A DNA stretch of 64,000 nucleotides from Mimachlamys varia (lineage: Eukaryota; Mollusca; Bivalvia; Pectinida; Pectinidae). The stretch covers positions 8,804,001 through 8,868,000 of the forward strand of contig OX392529.1 in the NCBI GenBank assembly GCA_947623455.1, in the 5' to 3' direction. The stretch's first letter is position 1, and each line of letters begins with the position of its first letter. A model generated the notes under the pieces. The model searched no databases. It was given only the letters and a program-made list of their open reading frames with translations, and had not been told where the DNA came from. Positions 22,491 through 34,870 of this stretch are shown here, piece by piece. The position numbers and the translations under genes are program-made.

Positions 22491-25400
22491 GTTCTGTTTA
22501 ATATAGATAGCTGTTTCGAAAGATTCAAACGATACACTGTTAGGAAACATTCACGTAACACAAAGAACATTATAATTCAATAGAAATAATGTAACATAAT
22601 TAGGAGTGAATCTTGCGTTGGTCGATTTCATGGGGTGATGGATTGAGGTGGTCTTGAAACAAATTTAATCAAATCGACCAAAGCTAGATTCAAACCTTAT
22701 GTTTCAATAAATGTGCATTTTCAAATCTTTCAAAATGAAAAGTCCATCCGATAGTTTGTTCAACGTTCTGGAGCTTGTGTAAGTCTACGTAGTGTCGTAA
22801 TGTAAAACATATAGTGCGTCATTCCATGACAAGCATTCCATGACAATCAAACACCGCTATGGTGTACATTGATAGTTAAATTCAGTTTAATTCTGTAGAA
22901 ACATAACATTATTTAACCACGGATATACGTTGCCGCTGACAAAAGAGACGGACTGGGCAGGCCTAGGCCGTAGTTGAAGGGAGAATATTTCTCGGACAGT
23001 ACGATAGGCCTAATCTTTAGTACTGCAAGCAACCATGAACTGATAATAAATTGCTGATTGATCGATTTTTGTTGTTTAAATTTGATTTCTTGCACAGCTT
23101 GAGTAAAAAATATCAAATTGCTTTCAAGTGGTGTCTTCATTTTTTTCAGCTTATCACTCAAGTTATCTCCCTTTGTATAATCATGCGCCCAGCCAATGCT
23201 TACCTGGTCAAATTCATCGGCAAATTAAACAGGTTTCATGGAGTCCAACTTGAGTAAGAATTGAAATACAAGGATTTACTATGATCGAATAAGAAATGAG
23301 TGATGAACTCCATACAAATCTTCCGACATTTTACTGACAGTTGATGGTAACAAAATAGTTAGTTCATGCCCTTTCAGTCAATAGTCATGACAGTTTCCCC
23401 TCCATTTGTAATCAGTAGAGAATTTTTTTTCTTGGTGCAGTACATTCAATGGAACAGAAGTGAAAAGGGAAAAGCTTCCGTCAAAATTAGTGAGCATATG
23501 TTATTTGTATTATTTTTGTTTTCTTTAATCTAAAATCCATAAATATGAAATACTGATTCTTTACATGTATTATGGGAAAAACGCATATTCTTACCTCGTA
23601 ATTACATTGCTTACTTTATGGATATGTTAACAGAGAAATACATATTGTTACGACAAATGTATTATTCATAGTATATGCGCCAAGGTTATATAGTTTTATG
23701 TCTCGATTTTCGAAACCTAGCATACAACACTTTCTCTGAATTTATACCATGCTCCTAATGACACTTATACCGTGACAAGTGTCCCGTTATATTTTCCCGG
23801 AGTGAGCTTTATTTCCCCCGGGGTGAGCTTTATGACTGTGTTTTACGCAAAACAAAGGAGTCTTAATGGCGAATCAAACGGCGTCAGTAAAATTCAAAGT
23901 ATGGTATTACAAACTAAGCTTGACAACGAAGGAACGTTGAAGTTAACCGTCCACAACATGTGTATTATTCAACCGACAATGTAGTAGATACTATTTTACT
24001 TTCAGCGATACCAAGCACTATGGGTTGTTTTGTCAGTTTTGCTTTCTACGCCATCTATATGCAGCCTTTTCATGCGTCAAAACCAAACTCTAGGACACAA
24101 TGTCTTTATTGTGTGACTGAATACCCATCGTTTTTATAAATATTGATATTCGTAAAAAATCGTTGTATCCATGCTAACTTGCATACCAGTCGCGCAACTT
24201 CCGGTTGATAATTCCAATATAAAATTCACGTAATCGATAATGAGATACGAAAGACCCTTACGTAAGTTTTGTCGAATTATAAAATTATTTTGCGAAGTAT
24301 CTTTTGTAATGTCTTTTTATGAAATAGGCAGTTGAAAACTTTTATTCAAACATTCGGTGAATTTCGTGAATCTCCGACTTCTAAAAATACCCAAGATGCA
24401 ACCGGTTGTTTACTTTCATCGCCATTACTGATCGATTGCTGTTTCCTCGAAAGCCTCCAACATATCCATTATCAAGATGATAATGTCGAGTTAATACCAT
24501 CGGAAATAACGAGTGCAAGTATGCGTTTCTTGAATGTTTCATCTATCATTGTTTGTCCATTGTAATGATTTGTTGTCTTGCATGAAAAAACAGTGGTTTT
24601 CATTATAAGTCATGTTAGCATCCGTATCTTCCGCCGTGACACTTTCTGTATCTGTATCACTATAATCAATACGTCGAATAGACCAATTCTGACTCTTTGA
24701 TCGACGAAATAACGAAAAGTACACTTCGCTTTGTTTAAAATTAGGTTTTATGTATTCGCAATGTATTTTTTTCATAATATTTTGCTGTATTTTAAACGAA
24801 TAATTAAGACGGTTTGGGTATTTACCGAAATGGACCGGACTGGACTTGAATTACCGAAAAGGACGTAAATGGACTTCAAAATGGCATTTTTTTTAAGAGA
24901 ATGCACCTAAATATGCATTCTTTATCATTACATTAGGGTTTATGCAAAAGGTGAAAGGTGTATTTAAGCCAGAACTATTTTTAATTCATTTTTCAAAATT
25001 ACGCAATTCGCGGCACGACTTTCGTTACCGAAATGGAGTGCGAACGCATCTTTATTGACATTATTTCAAGAGAACACTGATGTTTCCTTTCACATCAGTT
25101 TGATTTTATTCTATTTGGAAGAAATACTGTCTCTTTCATTTCAATTACATAAAGATGGATATATGTACACATGTTTACTGTTTTTACATGTGTATTTTGT
25201 CACAGAGCACACTATAAAAGTTATAAACAAAATATGTCCATTTAAAAATTACATGTTTCTTGCATTTTAGGATAGCACAAATCCCACTGTTTTTATGTAA
25301 AATTGCTCACTCACATTTTTTAAATGATTTGTCATGTTTACAGCACATAAATGCTTGTTTGTGAAACCTGTGGGGGACTATAATTTCCTCGTTGTCTGTC

Positions 25401-25636
25401 CACTGAAGTCTGTCAGCACGATCTAGAGTTATAAAGTTTGTAACCAAATCATGTAGCCTAATACTGAAGAAGTTTTTAGTTTTTGAAATGTTTAATTTCT
25501 TGTTTTAAGGTTAATAAGGAAATTACATCAACCAAGATTGTGTGACAGTTATGTCGCATGATGTAAACCATCGTTATATTACTAACCAGTAAATCTACAT
25601 GAAATTAAATCAAAATCATTTAATTTACAGGTGACA
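22491..25636. other. 3.1-kb stretch with no supported gene
   Basis: AT-rich. An inverted pair at 22608-22693 (GAATCTTGCGTTGGTCGATT and its near complement) may be a small fold-back. Frames at 23772-23984, 24332-24565 and 24539-24775 (minus; acidic SDTDTESVTAEDTD segment) show no recognisable domain, and none is called as a gene. Confidence 0.4.
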
Positions 25637-25640
25637 ACAG

Positions 25641-25805
25641 CCATGGAACTACATTGAGAAGGAGCGACAACTAAATGTTATAGAGAAATGCTAAATGGGC
25701 AGTTTAAAAAATCCCCAACCTGCCATGTAACTACATTGAGAAAGAGAGCTGCAACAAAATGTAATACAGAAATGCTACATGGACAGTTTATAAAATCCAC
25801 AACGG
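25641..25805. repeat. 82-bp tandem duplication
   Basis: Two diverged copies starting CCATGGAACTACATTGAGAA (25641) and CCATGTAACTACATTGAGAA (25723), each ending near CAGTTTAWAAAATCC. Not coding. The following 25806-26310 shows nothing recognisable. Confidence 0.85.
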
Positions 25806-26310
25806 TGTATAAATCTTTCAACAAACTTCATGATATAACATTCTACTATACTTTCAATCCAGGAAAGTGTTAAATAATGTGCCAATTTCATACTTGAACA
25901 AATTAACAGATAATGAAAGATACATGCATTCTTGAGATGATCTTGAGAAAATGACAGATTTTGACCTGAAAAGAAAGCTCTAATTTTAACGGTTAGTATA
26001 ATTGTTAATTGATGTATTGGTGGTATTTATTGCTGAATTTGAAAATATAGTGTATGGTTCATCATGTATTGATATATGTTGTTTTGTTTTCAAAGTAACA
26101 GCCATTCATCTGAAAATTTGAATTCTAAATCTAGGCCATTATACGTCTTAATTAAAAATAATGATTATGTAAAATTTGAACTATTTGCTGTTGAATGTTG
26201 CAATTCAGACTCCATAGCATTTGGAGGGATGACGAGCCGGGGTTGAATGGTTGCTGTGAAAGAACACTACTGATAAAAATTAGTGGCTACTGAAAATCAC
26301 AATTGGCTTT

Positions 26311-27000
26311 TTTTTAGCCCACCATCATCATATGGTGGGCTTATCAAATCACCCTGCGTCCGTCGTCCGTCCTTAAACGATTCTTGTTATCGCTTTTTTG
26401 GGGAAAGTACTGGATGGATCATTCTCAAATTCCATTTGTAGGTTCCCATATTCCATTTTTGAACACATATGATAAACAATATGGCCGCCATGTGGCCATC
26501 CTGGATTTGTGAGTCAAAGTTTGTTATCACTATTTCTTGAGAAGAACTATATGGATCATTCTCAAATTTCATTTGTAGGTTCCCCTTGCTGCCTTGTTTT
26601 GCATATTCCATTTTTGGACAAATACGATAACAATATGGCCGTCAGGTGGCCATCTTGGATTTGGGAGTAAAAGTTTGTTAATCCTTTTTTCTTGAGAAGT
26701 ACTGGATGGATCTTTCTCTAATTTCATTTGTAGGTCCCCTTGATGCTTTGTTTAACTATATATACAATTGCTGAGCACAAAGAGACGGTCTCAAATATGA
26801 TTGTACATTTGACCCCAGGGTCTGCCACACCCTTGCAGACTTGACTCTTTAGTCATTACTTTTAAACTGCTGAGATTCACACCCAAAACTATATATACAA
26901 TCGCTGAGCATAAAGAGACGATCACAAATATGATTTTAGATCCATCTTTCTATTAATGAATGAAAAATCATCGATGATGGGCACCAAGATCCCTCTGGGA
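26311..27000 (+). repeat. Mollusc-type dispersed repeat with AGCCCACCAT hairpin
   Basis: Begins with the palindrome AGCCCACCAT...ATGGTGGGCT (26317-26342), followed by CGTCCGTCGTCCGTCC. An internal module around TTCTCAAATTCCATTTGTAG recurs three times (about 26420, 26555, 26713), linked to TTCTTGAGAAG and ATATGGCCGCC. A second module (CTATATATACAAT...GAGCACAAAGAGACG) occurs at about 26756 and 26890. This architecture is typical of an abundant repeat class in bivalves; no protein is encoded. Confidence 0.75.
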
Positions 27001-27404
27001 TTCCGGATCTCTTGGGTTTTTTAGGGTTCAGGGTGAGCCCTGTATCAGTAACATGAAGATTCATACAAACCTTACATTGACTAGCTGCACAAATGAATTT
27101 GTTAAATGAACTATCATATTCTCTTTCGGTAAGTTCTGATTGTTTGATTTATAATGCCGTGAAACTGGCAACTATAAAACTTAATTTCTTTGGGAGTGCT
27201 GACTTTTCAATGACCACTGAGTTTTGACCGACCATGCTGACTTTTTACCGCCAACTCTCGACTTTTCCATTGTGGTCGATGAAAAGTCAACTTTTGTTAA
27301 TCTTGAATACCATTTTATTTATTTTTTTTGTATACAGTGTAGTCCATCCAAAATATCATATTAATACTGTTTTTTCGCCTTAGCTTCCAGTACTTTCAGT
27401 ACTT
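27001..27404. other. Stretch without recognisable features
   Basis: No ORF or repeat recognised between the 26-kb repeat and the RT fragment. Confidence 0.35.
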
Positions 27405-27407
27405 TGA

Positions 27408-27904
27408 TTGTTTTCATACGAGGCTGAATTTGTGGAAGAGCTAATCAGGACTGGTAACAAAAACCTTGCCAAATCTTTTAATTTCAATTTCAGATATATC
27501 GACGATGTGTTACCTGTAAACAACAAGAAGTTTGATGACCACGTCGGTCGTATATACCCTTCTGAACTTGAAATAAAGGACACAACAGAGCTGCTTACCT
27601 GGATCTCTACTTAAACTACGACCAACATGGACAGCTTACTACTAAGCTATACGATAAACGTGATGATTTCAATGTTCCGATCATGAACTTCCCATTTCTT
27701 GATGGTGTTTACATGTCGCAGTTGATTCGATATCCTAGGGCTTGCTCTAAATACCGGGATTTTCGTAATCGATGTCGGCTGCTGACAAACTATCTAACAA
27801 CACAAGGATTCGAGAAGTTTTATGGTCGCCATCTTTGTCTCGTTGAGAAATATTCTGTATCTTTAAGTGATATGAAGATGGACGTTTTTGAGTATGCTCA
27901 TTAG
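27408..27904 (+). pseudogene. Reverse transcriptase fragment, YIDD type (copy D), frameshifted
   Basis: Plus-strand relative of 8232-8669. The first frame gives FSYEAEFVEELIRTGNK, FRYIDDVLPVNNKKFDD and IYPSELEIKDTTE. A frameshift near 27588 then moves to AAYLDLYLNYDQHGQ, LTTKLYDKRDDFNV, YMSQLIRYPRACSKYRDF and FEKFYGRHLCLVEKY, ending FEYAH with TAG at 27902-27904. Compared with copy A it lacks the DSSTS segment at the frameshift and about nine residues (SNIPAFQTY region) before YMSQL. It preserves a more complete C-terminus than copy A. Not functional. The element's 3' region follows directly. Confidence 0.85.
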
Positions 27905-28160
27905 TGAGCTTACTTGTTGTGATGGACAATGATACTCGGTTCTCATTTTGATAACTTGATGTTTACATGGATGTGGCAAAGATTTACATGGCGGGTGTCG
28001 TCGATGAAGCAGAATACGCTTACTTTTCCGGAACACCTTTTCGTATTCTCATGTTCTTTTACAAGAGTCTCCATGTAAATCTTTCCATTGTTCATATTTT
28101 GCCCCTGGTTTAATCGATTTTGAGTTTGGATTATGATTTTGTGAACGCTTCAGTATTCTC
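27905..28160 (+). repeat. Retroelement 3' region (copy D)
   Basis: Continuous with the RT fragment. Landmarks: ACTCGGTTCTCATTTTGATA, GGCGGGTGTCGTCGATGAAG, TTTTCCGGAACACC, AATCGATTTTGAGTTTGGAT, TATGATTTTGTGAACGC. Confidence 0.8.
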
Positions 28161-28184
28161 TTATTTATTTTAGATGGGTAACCT

Positions 28185-28370
28185 AGTAAAAGTACAAGAA
28201 AATAAGAGCAGGTGTTCCGGAAGAGTAAGCGTTCTTTTCCTTCATCGACAATACCCGTCATGTAAATCCCGGTCACATCCAAAGTGAGAACTGAGACATC
28301 ATTCTCAATCGCAACAAATAAGCACACTGAAGACCATATTCAGAAACGTCTATCTTCATAGTATGGAAGG
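28185..28370 (-). repeat. Retroelement 3' fragment (copy D'), inverted next to copy D
   Basis: Opposite-orientation copy 25 bp beyond copy D: AATAAGAGCAGGTGTTCCGG, AAGAGTAAGCG, TTCATCGACAATACCCG, AAAACGTCTATCTTCA equivalents. Together D and D' form an inverted repeat with arms of about 175 bp. The 92-codon minus-strand frame across the pair is a by-product. Confidence 0.8.
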
Positions 28371-28521
28371 ATATGCATTAGATATAATGCAAGATATAAT
28401 GTGAACATACACTTATTTTGAAATGTTAGATAAGTACTTGAATTAACATGACGTGTACGTTAAAACAAGTTATTTTTTCTAGATGATCCCATCAACTTTA
28501 TACTACTAACTCTTAGTTAAT

Positions 28522-28677
28522 TTAGGATTAACTTGAATCTATTTTTATGTTATGGGGATATAGCACAAAAACGGAGTGTACTCTAAATAAACCGCGAAGC
28601 AGTGTATGATAAGAGTACACTTCGTTTTTTTTGTGTTATAACCATATAACATAAAAAATAGATTCAAGTTAATCCTT
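28522..28677. mobile_element. Fold-back hairpin element, GAA centre
   Basis: Near-palindrome of 156 bp. Arms are TTAGGATTAACTTGAATCTA through ACAAAAACGGAGTGTACTC and the complementary GAGTACACTTCG through TTCAAGTTAATCC. The centre contains GCGAAGC at 28595-28601. Confidence 0.88.
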
Positions 28678-31560
28678 ATAATTTAATCTATACCCTGCGA
28701 AAATAAATTCACTTTATTGCTCGACTCTTTTCTCTTACAAAACATTACGCTGCTGCATCAGCAAATCAAAAGCGACGTCATAAACGGTGACGTCATTTTT
28801 TACGTTATGGGCTGATAACATACTTTTTTAAGCCAAAGAAAATTCTTGTTTCAAACAAGATAAAATGACTGGACTTTTATCAGTATTCCGTTCCTGCTAG
28901 TTAATTATATGCTATGTTCCAATGTCCTGTTTCCAAAAAAATATAAATGTAGATACTTGTTTTAATTACTATAACTTTGTAACGAATATGCAACATAAGC
29001 GACCACCGATAAGGCTTCCTATAACGATGCGCCGACAGACAGTTGAGTTTCGACATCATGTATAAATGAAAACAAAGTTGTTCGTCTTATAGTACTGCAT
29101 GATCATATAGGTCAACTGCACCGTTGATGCAAGTACCTAAAGTAACGGGAGAACACAGCTGAAGGTATTGGTGTTACTGGCTTAATCAGTGGGTTGTTAG
29201 CCTGATTATTTGACAACTTAGAGCGAGCAGGGTAAGTGTTTGGTAGACTGTGAGTCTGAGCAGCCATACACCGCCTGTCTAGTCCCTATATTTACTAACA
29301 ATTAACAAACAAGACAATGCCTCTCTGAAGCTTTACAATCGTTCTAATCGTCCTCACAGGACCTACGTACGGTGAACTTAATGTCGTTTACCCACATTTT
29401 AATCTGATAACAAAATTTACAAAAAATGCTAATGCCGACGCCATCAGATTGGATTTAATTCTGAAATCTCCCGAGAAATGTACCAGCCTTGATTGGGTTC
29501 CTATCGCCGTTTACAGTGTATTGTATCGGAATCATAGGGGGAATCGTCCCGTTACTATTTGTATAACAATTACACGGTTCGCGTTATTACAGACACAACG
29601 ATGACAGTAATTACGTATCCCGCGTGCTCTAACCACCGCCATAATCGACACAACCGAAAACGTGTCGTGGAAGAGAGTTACATATCGTTCAATTCATTTA
29701 GTGATACAGACAACAGAAAATGATATCTCAACGGAGTTTCTGAGTTTGATTAGTAATAATTTGTTTACTTCTTCGTTAATACCCCTAACAAATAAAGCCA
29801 ATAAAGGTAAATGAAAATATATCATCTACTTGGTTGACTAACAGAAATCAGATGTGTCACAACAGAACGACGTCACAGGTTGTTACGTTTGGAGACACAC
29901 AGATGGCAGTAGTTTCTACATTCAGACGCCCACGTGGCAGATTCGCGTGTATCGAAAGGCATCCACGTGACAAGCGATCGTACATTCTGAATGAGGTTTG
30001 AATGTGGACAAATCTTATTATTTTATAATGTGAATTCGTATTATATACAGGGATAACAAATCAAAGGTAAGAAAACAACATACGTATATATTCTATTGCG
30101 CCAACATATAACGACCTATTCCAGACTCAAAGCAGGAGCGGAAACAAAACACGAGGAATGGAGGACACAGGACAGCAATATCACGCGATGTCATAAAACT
30201 ACAGTCAAAATAGAAAGCTCTGGAGGAGAAAGCATTTCCTCTGTTGTTTGTTGAGGCCGACTTGGTGTCTCCCGTCAAAATGTTGGTCACCAAGACTGGA
30301 AATGGTTTAAAGACCACACTTATCATTAACATTACTTTTTATTAAGGTTTTATAAAACTTCATCATTGCAGTATAACTGCATTAATATATCAAAAAAGAG
30401 CTTAGAATGTTCAAGATTATTGCATGTCAAATACATAGTCTATACAAATGTTATTACCAAACACAATTTTAATATAAAATACAAACACAGGCATACTAAT
30501 GATGGATGTAATACATCACCCTCTTTGTGAGAAGGTAGGGAATCTCAACCTGAATGTATGGAAACTAAGGGGTATTTCCCCGAGAGTTGATATTCCCTTT
30601 CTCACTCTCAATGAGTGATTGATTCTTTTCCTCTTACACTGTATCGTACCCAAAATATGTTCCTGATGTTAAATGCGGTAGTCTATAGTACGATAAGGGT
30701 ATTTAGCAAATGCAATATTGTGTTAGAAAATTTCTATTTCAGTTGATTTCTAAGTAATGCTGCAACAGCGCTATAAAACGATAACAATATATATATATCA
30801 ATCAGAGAACCAAAACAGCAGTACGATTGAAGAATTAGTTATAACTATTGTACATCATATAGAGTTTGGAGATTTTAGGATAACCTATTATGAAGCTCAC
30901 TAATGATATCATCTTCATACGGTTGTTAAAAATATCTCAATTAAGTAGTTGCATAAGGATAGGTTAGTTTTCTCTTAATTGTGTGACAATAATGTATAGT
31001 TTTGTCATATTATCTAACTCGTCGGATTTAAAAATATCTCCAATTGTGGAAAAAGATTGGAAGAAATGACGGACAAGACGTACGAAAGTTCCCTTAATTA
31101 ATAAGAATATTCTACCAAAAGCTTTGAACCCTTCGATTGTCAAACATCTAATGTTGTGTACGGTATTGAGTGTTCTTTGTAGTTTGATTTATGCTTGCTG
31201 TAAACCGGAACAAGAATCAATGTTTATATCAACATTTCAACCCCCACCTGACAATTCAATTCTTTGTATGACTTTCCTTTTTTGGAAAAATATCACCCTA
31301 CAACTAATTCAAATTTAATGTTGACTTCTAGATACATGTACTTATGGACTCTGTTGAAGTTTATACCAGAAATCGGTCTTCTATCCAGAAAAGAATATGT
31401 AATTTTCTGAGTTGGATAGAACAGAATAAGCTGAAAATTGTTTTCCCTTCAGTGTCATACCTTCTGATAGGGGACGTTGAAGTCGGGTGTTGCACTTGCT
31501 GGTGGTGCGTACGTGACTGTCGGGTCATTCAGCGATAGTCGCACCAACAGTTCAAATGTT
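28678..31560. other. 2.9-kb stretch with no supported gene
   Basis: No gene recognised. Small frames at 30093-30332 (minus), 31124-31318 and 31344-31538 lack domains. The latter two contain hydrophobic N-termini that could arise by chance in AT-rich DNA. Two CRE-like GACGTCA sites lie near 28772 and 28787. Confidence 0.4.
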
Positions 31561-31566
31561 TCTTTC

Positions 31567-31740
31567 TTATTTTTTAACTGAACATATTTGTGTCAAAATG
31601 AGAATCTGTTGTAAATTGTTTAAATACATGTATGTCAATATTGATGTGGATTTACAGAGTATGTACGGGTATACGAGAGTTATGAGTTGGTTCTGTTTTG
31701 TACAATTCTGTCGGTTATTATGCACTCCATACAATAAATA
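31567..31740 (+). repeat. Direct repeat flanking a dispersed element, left copy
   Basis: TTATTTTTTAACTGAACATA, GTCAAAATGAGAATC, GTATGTACGGGTATACGAGA, CCATACAATAAATAA. It recurs at 32369-32538 with a 14-bp internal deletion and a few changes. Confidence 0.9.
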
Positions 31741-32368
31741 ATTATGTCCCCCAAACGAAGTGGGGGGACATATTGTTTTTGCTCGGTTTCTTCTTATTAT
31801 TATTATTCTTGTTTCTTCCACTTTCTTCCGCCGCGGAGGTTTCCGACCGTTTTCTCAAAACTACTGGACGGATCTTCACGAAACTTCACACACATACTCA
31901 TTAGGGGCGGGGTGTGTGAAAACGGGTTGTTTTTTCGCGACCGGAAGTCCAAGATGGCCGCCGGAGCTAATTTCCGGTTTTCAAAATTCAGTCTCCGATT
32001 TCAGTAAAAATTGGTACATGGGTGTTTTAAGGGATGCTGAATAACATGGTAACATTTTCGTAAAGTTTGGTTGCCACCGAAACGAAAATGGAGGCCTCTG
32101 ATTGGTCGAAATTTATATATTGTCCGATTTCAATGAAATTTAATATTATGTGTAGTATTACACCAACAACATTGTCGTCACATCCGTTTCATGATTCGTC
32201 AACATGGCCGCTATTTCCTGGCTTCTGATTGGTCGAAATTTATATATTGTCCGATTTCAATGAAATTTAATATATATGTGTAGTATTACACCAACAACAT
32301 TGTCGTAACCTCCGTTTCGTGATTCGTCAACATGGCCGCTATTTCCTGGCTTCTGATTGGTCGAAATT
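31741..32368 (+). repeat. Mollusc-type dispersed repeat with TGTCCCC hairpin
   Basis: Starts with the palindrome TGTCCCCCAAACGAAGTGGG...ACA (31745-31770; GAA at its centre), then a (TTA)n tract and TTCCGCCGCGG. Downstream, a 127-bp module (CTGATTGGTCGAAATTTATA...AACATGGCCGCTATTTCCTG) is present twice in tandem (32098-32224, 32225-32351), with the start of a third. Overlapping short frames at 31698-32044 are repeat artefacts. Confidence 0.8.
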
Positions 32369-32538
32369 TATATATTATTTTTTAACTCAACATATTTGTG
32401 TCAAAATGAGAATTTGTCGTAAATTGTTTAAATATATATATGTCAATACAGAGTATGTACGGGTATACGAGAGTTATGAGTTGGTTCTGTTTTGTACAAT
32501 TCTGTCGGTTATTATGCACTCCATACAATAAATAAATA
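32369..32538 (+). repeat. Direct repeat flanking a dispersed element, right copy
   Basis: Second copy of 31567-31740, joined directly to the third partial 127-bp module (ATTTATATATTATTTTTTAAC). Confidence 0.9.
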
Positions 32539-34555
32539 CATGTATTCTGTAGAAGAGAAATTCATGGGATGTGGATCTTGAAAATATCTTCTAATCAATC
32601 TTGAACATCCCTTCCTCAAAATTGTTTCGTCTATCAAAACATTTTATTATTTTCACCCCGAACACTATCATACGGCATTTTACACTGAAAAAAGTCTTCG
32701 ATCTGGCGTTATGAGATTTTTCTTTTCTCAGAAATGCGGACGACGATACCAATATATGGTAATGAGCTTCATGTATATTGGAACATACCACATAACTAAG
32801 ATGAAATGTACACAGAAATGATTAATTCCTGTTTAACAATACATTTGTTAAGTTGGGAGGATAAACTTAACACATATGTGTGCTGCACATTTTAAATCTA
32901 GTAATAGATACAGAATAAGAAAACAAATAAAATGGAATATGGTGTTCACTTCACAGTATTAGTTATGTTTGGGGGAAGGATTGCCAATGAATTCAACAAG
33001 CAACATTTCGTCAATCGGCTACCGGAATGACTCATAGTCAGTTAAACTATCACTGAAAAAGAAGGAAACCAATCAATCAAATATTTCATTTCAGTGTCAC
33101 ACATTTGACAAATCATCACATTTTGTACAATTAAAATTTCCTACCCTTTCCTGCTTATGATATACTATATTTATTTATTCATTGTAAGAATGTCTACGCA
33201 TGATGTTTATCCAAATCGACTTCAAATTAACTTAAAACATACTATACACAACACTAAAACAGATGTATGTATATGGCCTTGATTCGGTTAGAAAACAAGG
33301 CCACCTTGATATAGTGAAAACATCAATGTAAAAGACAGTCGCGGTAAGTCTTATCTATTTGATTTTCATCCTAGGGATAGGTTAACCCTAACCCTAACCC
33401 TACCTGTCCATCCTTGTATTCACATATGGCAAAGATATTTCATTAAAGCAACTTAGACAATAACAATGATTTACTCGCATATGTTTTCCTCCTAAACTTA
33501 ACCCCGTTAACATCTAACATTATCTTGATACTAATTATAAAGCTGAGCTTCCTGTTACGTAAGTACTTCTGTGTATGACAAATAAATCAACATAAACATA
33601 ATCAAATAAGACATCAATTACGAGTAGTGTTCAATGTTGGAACAAGCGTAGGATATTAGTTTCTCATTAGGCTTCCCAGGCCAGGCGAGAAATAGCCATT
33701 TAGCGGCGTAATAGACAGTCCATTAGTTACTCCGAGGTTCGACCATTGGCTCCGACACAGGTCGTGTCCACACCGATGATTTCTGTTTACAGTGCTGTAA
33801 ATCTACCAAGCCTTGTGCGTCTGATGCTCGGTTGATAAATAGGTCCAATATCAGTCACGTTAGTTTCCTTGTTTTTCTTTAAAACACTAACCCTTAGGAT
33901 AAACAATTTAATAGTGATGTTGAGATTTAAATACTAGAATAGTAATAACTTCATCGGTAAGTCACATCATCAAGGACCGGCTTGTTAACCTGTTATCATC
34001 CCCGGCATGGAGCACTGTACTATATCGACAAAGCAACAGGACCTGCTGTAATGCATGATTTACGAATTAATAAATAATTAGGGAGGGGTGGTAATGAGGT
34101 GGTATTTTCTCACACATAACGGACGCCTTAGGCACAGCAGACAAACAATATTGATGTATTAGCGTATTAAAATCTGGCCGAACATTGTCAGGTATTGTTT
34201 GATATCTTAATCAATAAGATTTCCGCGTGCTTGACGAGGGGCCAGCACACTTCGTCTAACTGGCATGAAAATAGATAAATACTCACAAAAATTGTTGTAG
34301 ATTTTCAATAACAGTCTATGTAGACGGAACTCACTTAAACACACGCAAACATTTGTATTTATATAATTAGGTTTGATTTAATTACGTCGAGATATTGACT
34401 AACTTACGTACGGTTAATATATATATTACAAAACCACACATTCAGCATGCAAATAGCAAAAGTAAAATCATGACGTGGACACAACTATGAAAACAACATT
34501 GGTTGGATCTAAATGTTAACATCTACTTTATATATATATATATATATTTTTTTTT
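32539..34555. other. 2-kb stretch, mostly without recognisable features
   Basis: Contains the start of family J at 32868-32930 (GTGTGCTGCACATTTTAAAT) and a short telomere-like run at 33382-33403 (TAACCCTAACCCTAACCC). It ends with a (TA)n/T tract at 34530-34556. No gene supported. Confidence 0.5.
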
Positions 34556-34735
34556 GTATTTTAAAACCATAATCTGAACTCCAAATCCATTAAACAAGAG
34601 TCAAAACATGAACAAAGGAAATATTTACAAGGAGCCCCTCGTAAAAGTACAACAGAATAAGACCAGGTGTTCCGGAAGAGTAAGCGTATTCTTCCTCAGT
34701 GACGACACACGCCATGTAAATCTTGGTAACATCCA
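34556..34735 (-). repeat. Retroelement 3' fragment (copy E)
   Basis: Minus-oriented copy: AAAACCATAATCTGAACTCC, AAGACCAGGTGTTCCGGAAG, AGTAAGCG, CACGCCATGTAAATCTTGG. It abuts a TA/T tract on one side and repeat family K on the other. Confidence 0.78.
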
Positions 34736-34736
34736 A

Positions 34737-34870
34737 TTTTCATGACAGTTTTAGATAGAGAAACCATTTTCCTTTTGATTTGCCAGATATTCAAAGAACT
34801 TTGTCACCGGAATTGTTTTTATAAAGCATAAAATCTTCAGAAATGCACAAAAGGAAAAAGTTACTCATCA
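34737..34870 (+). repeat. Dispersed repeat family K, copy 1
   Basis: Shares CAGTTTTAGATAGAGAAACC, CATTTTCCTTTTGAT and GCCAGATATT, then TTTTTATAAAGCAT, with 63385-63510. Not coding. Confidence 0.65.

Noticed and set aside
23772..23984. 70-codon ORF
   Set aside because: Its N-terminus is a short duplicated CCGGRGTGAGCTTTAT sequence and the rest shows no recognisable motif.
24332..24775. Overlapping plus- and minus-strand ORFs, one with an acidic SDTDTESVTAEDTD stretch
   Set aside because: No domain, no splice partners, and neighbouring frames stop immediately; a hidden exon cannot be excluded but is not supported.
29600..29645. tRNA-like stretch on the minus strand (GGTGGTTAGAGCACGCGGG)
   Set aside because: It resembles the D-arm to anticodon-stem region of a tRNA, but no acceptor stem or B box at the right distance could be found.
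31698..32044. Three overlapping ORFs of 68-94 codons
   Set aside because: They lie in three frames across a dispersed repeat and its GC-rich hairpin; typical by-products.
33735..33760. B-box-like GAGGTTCGACCATTGG
   Set aside because: No A box or acceptor stem in register on either strand.
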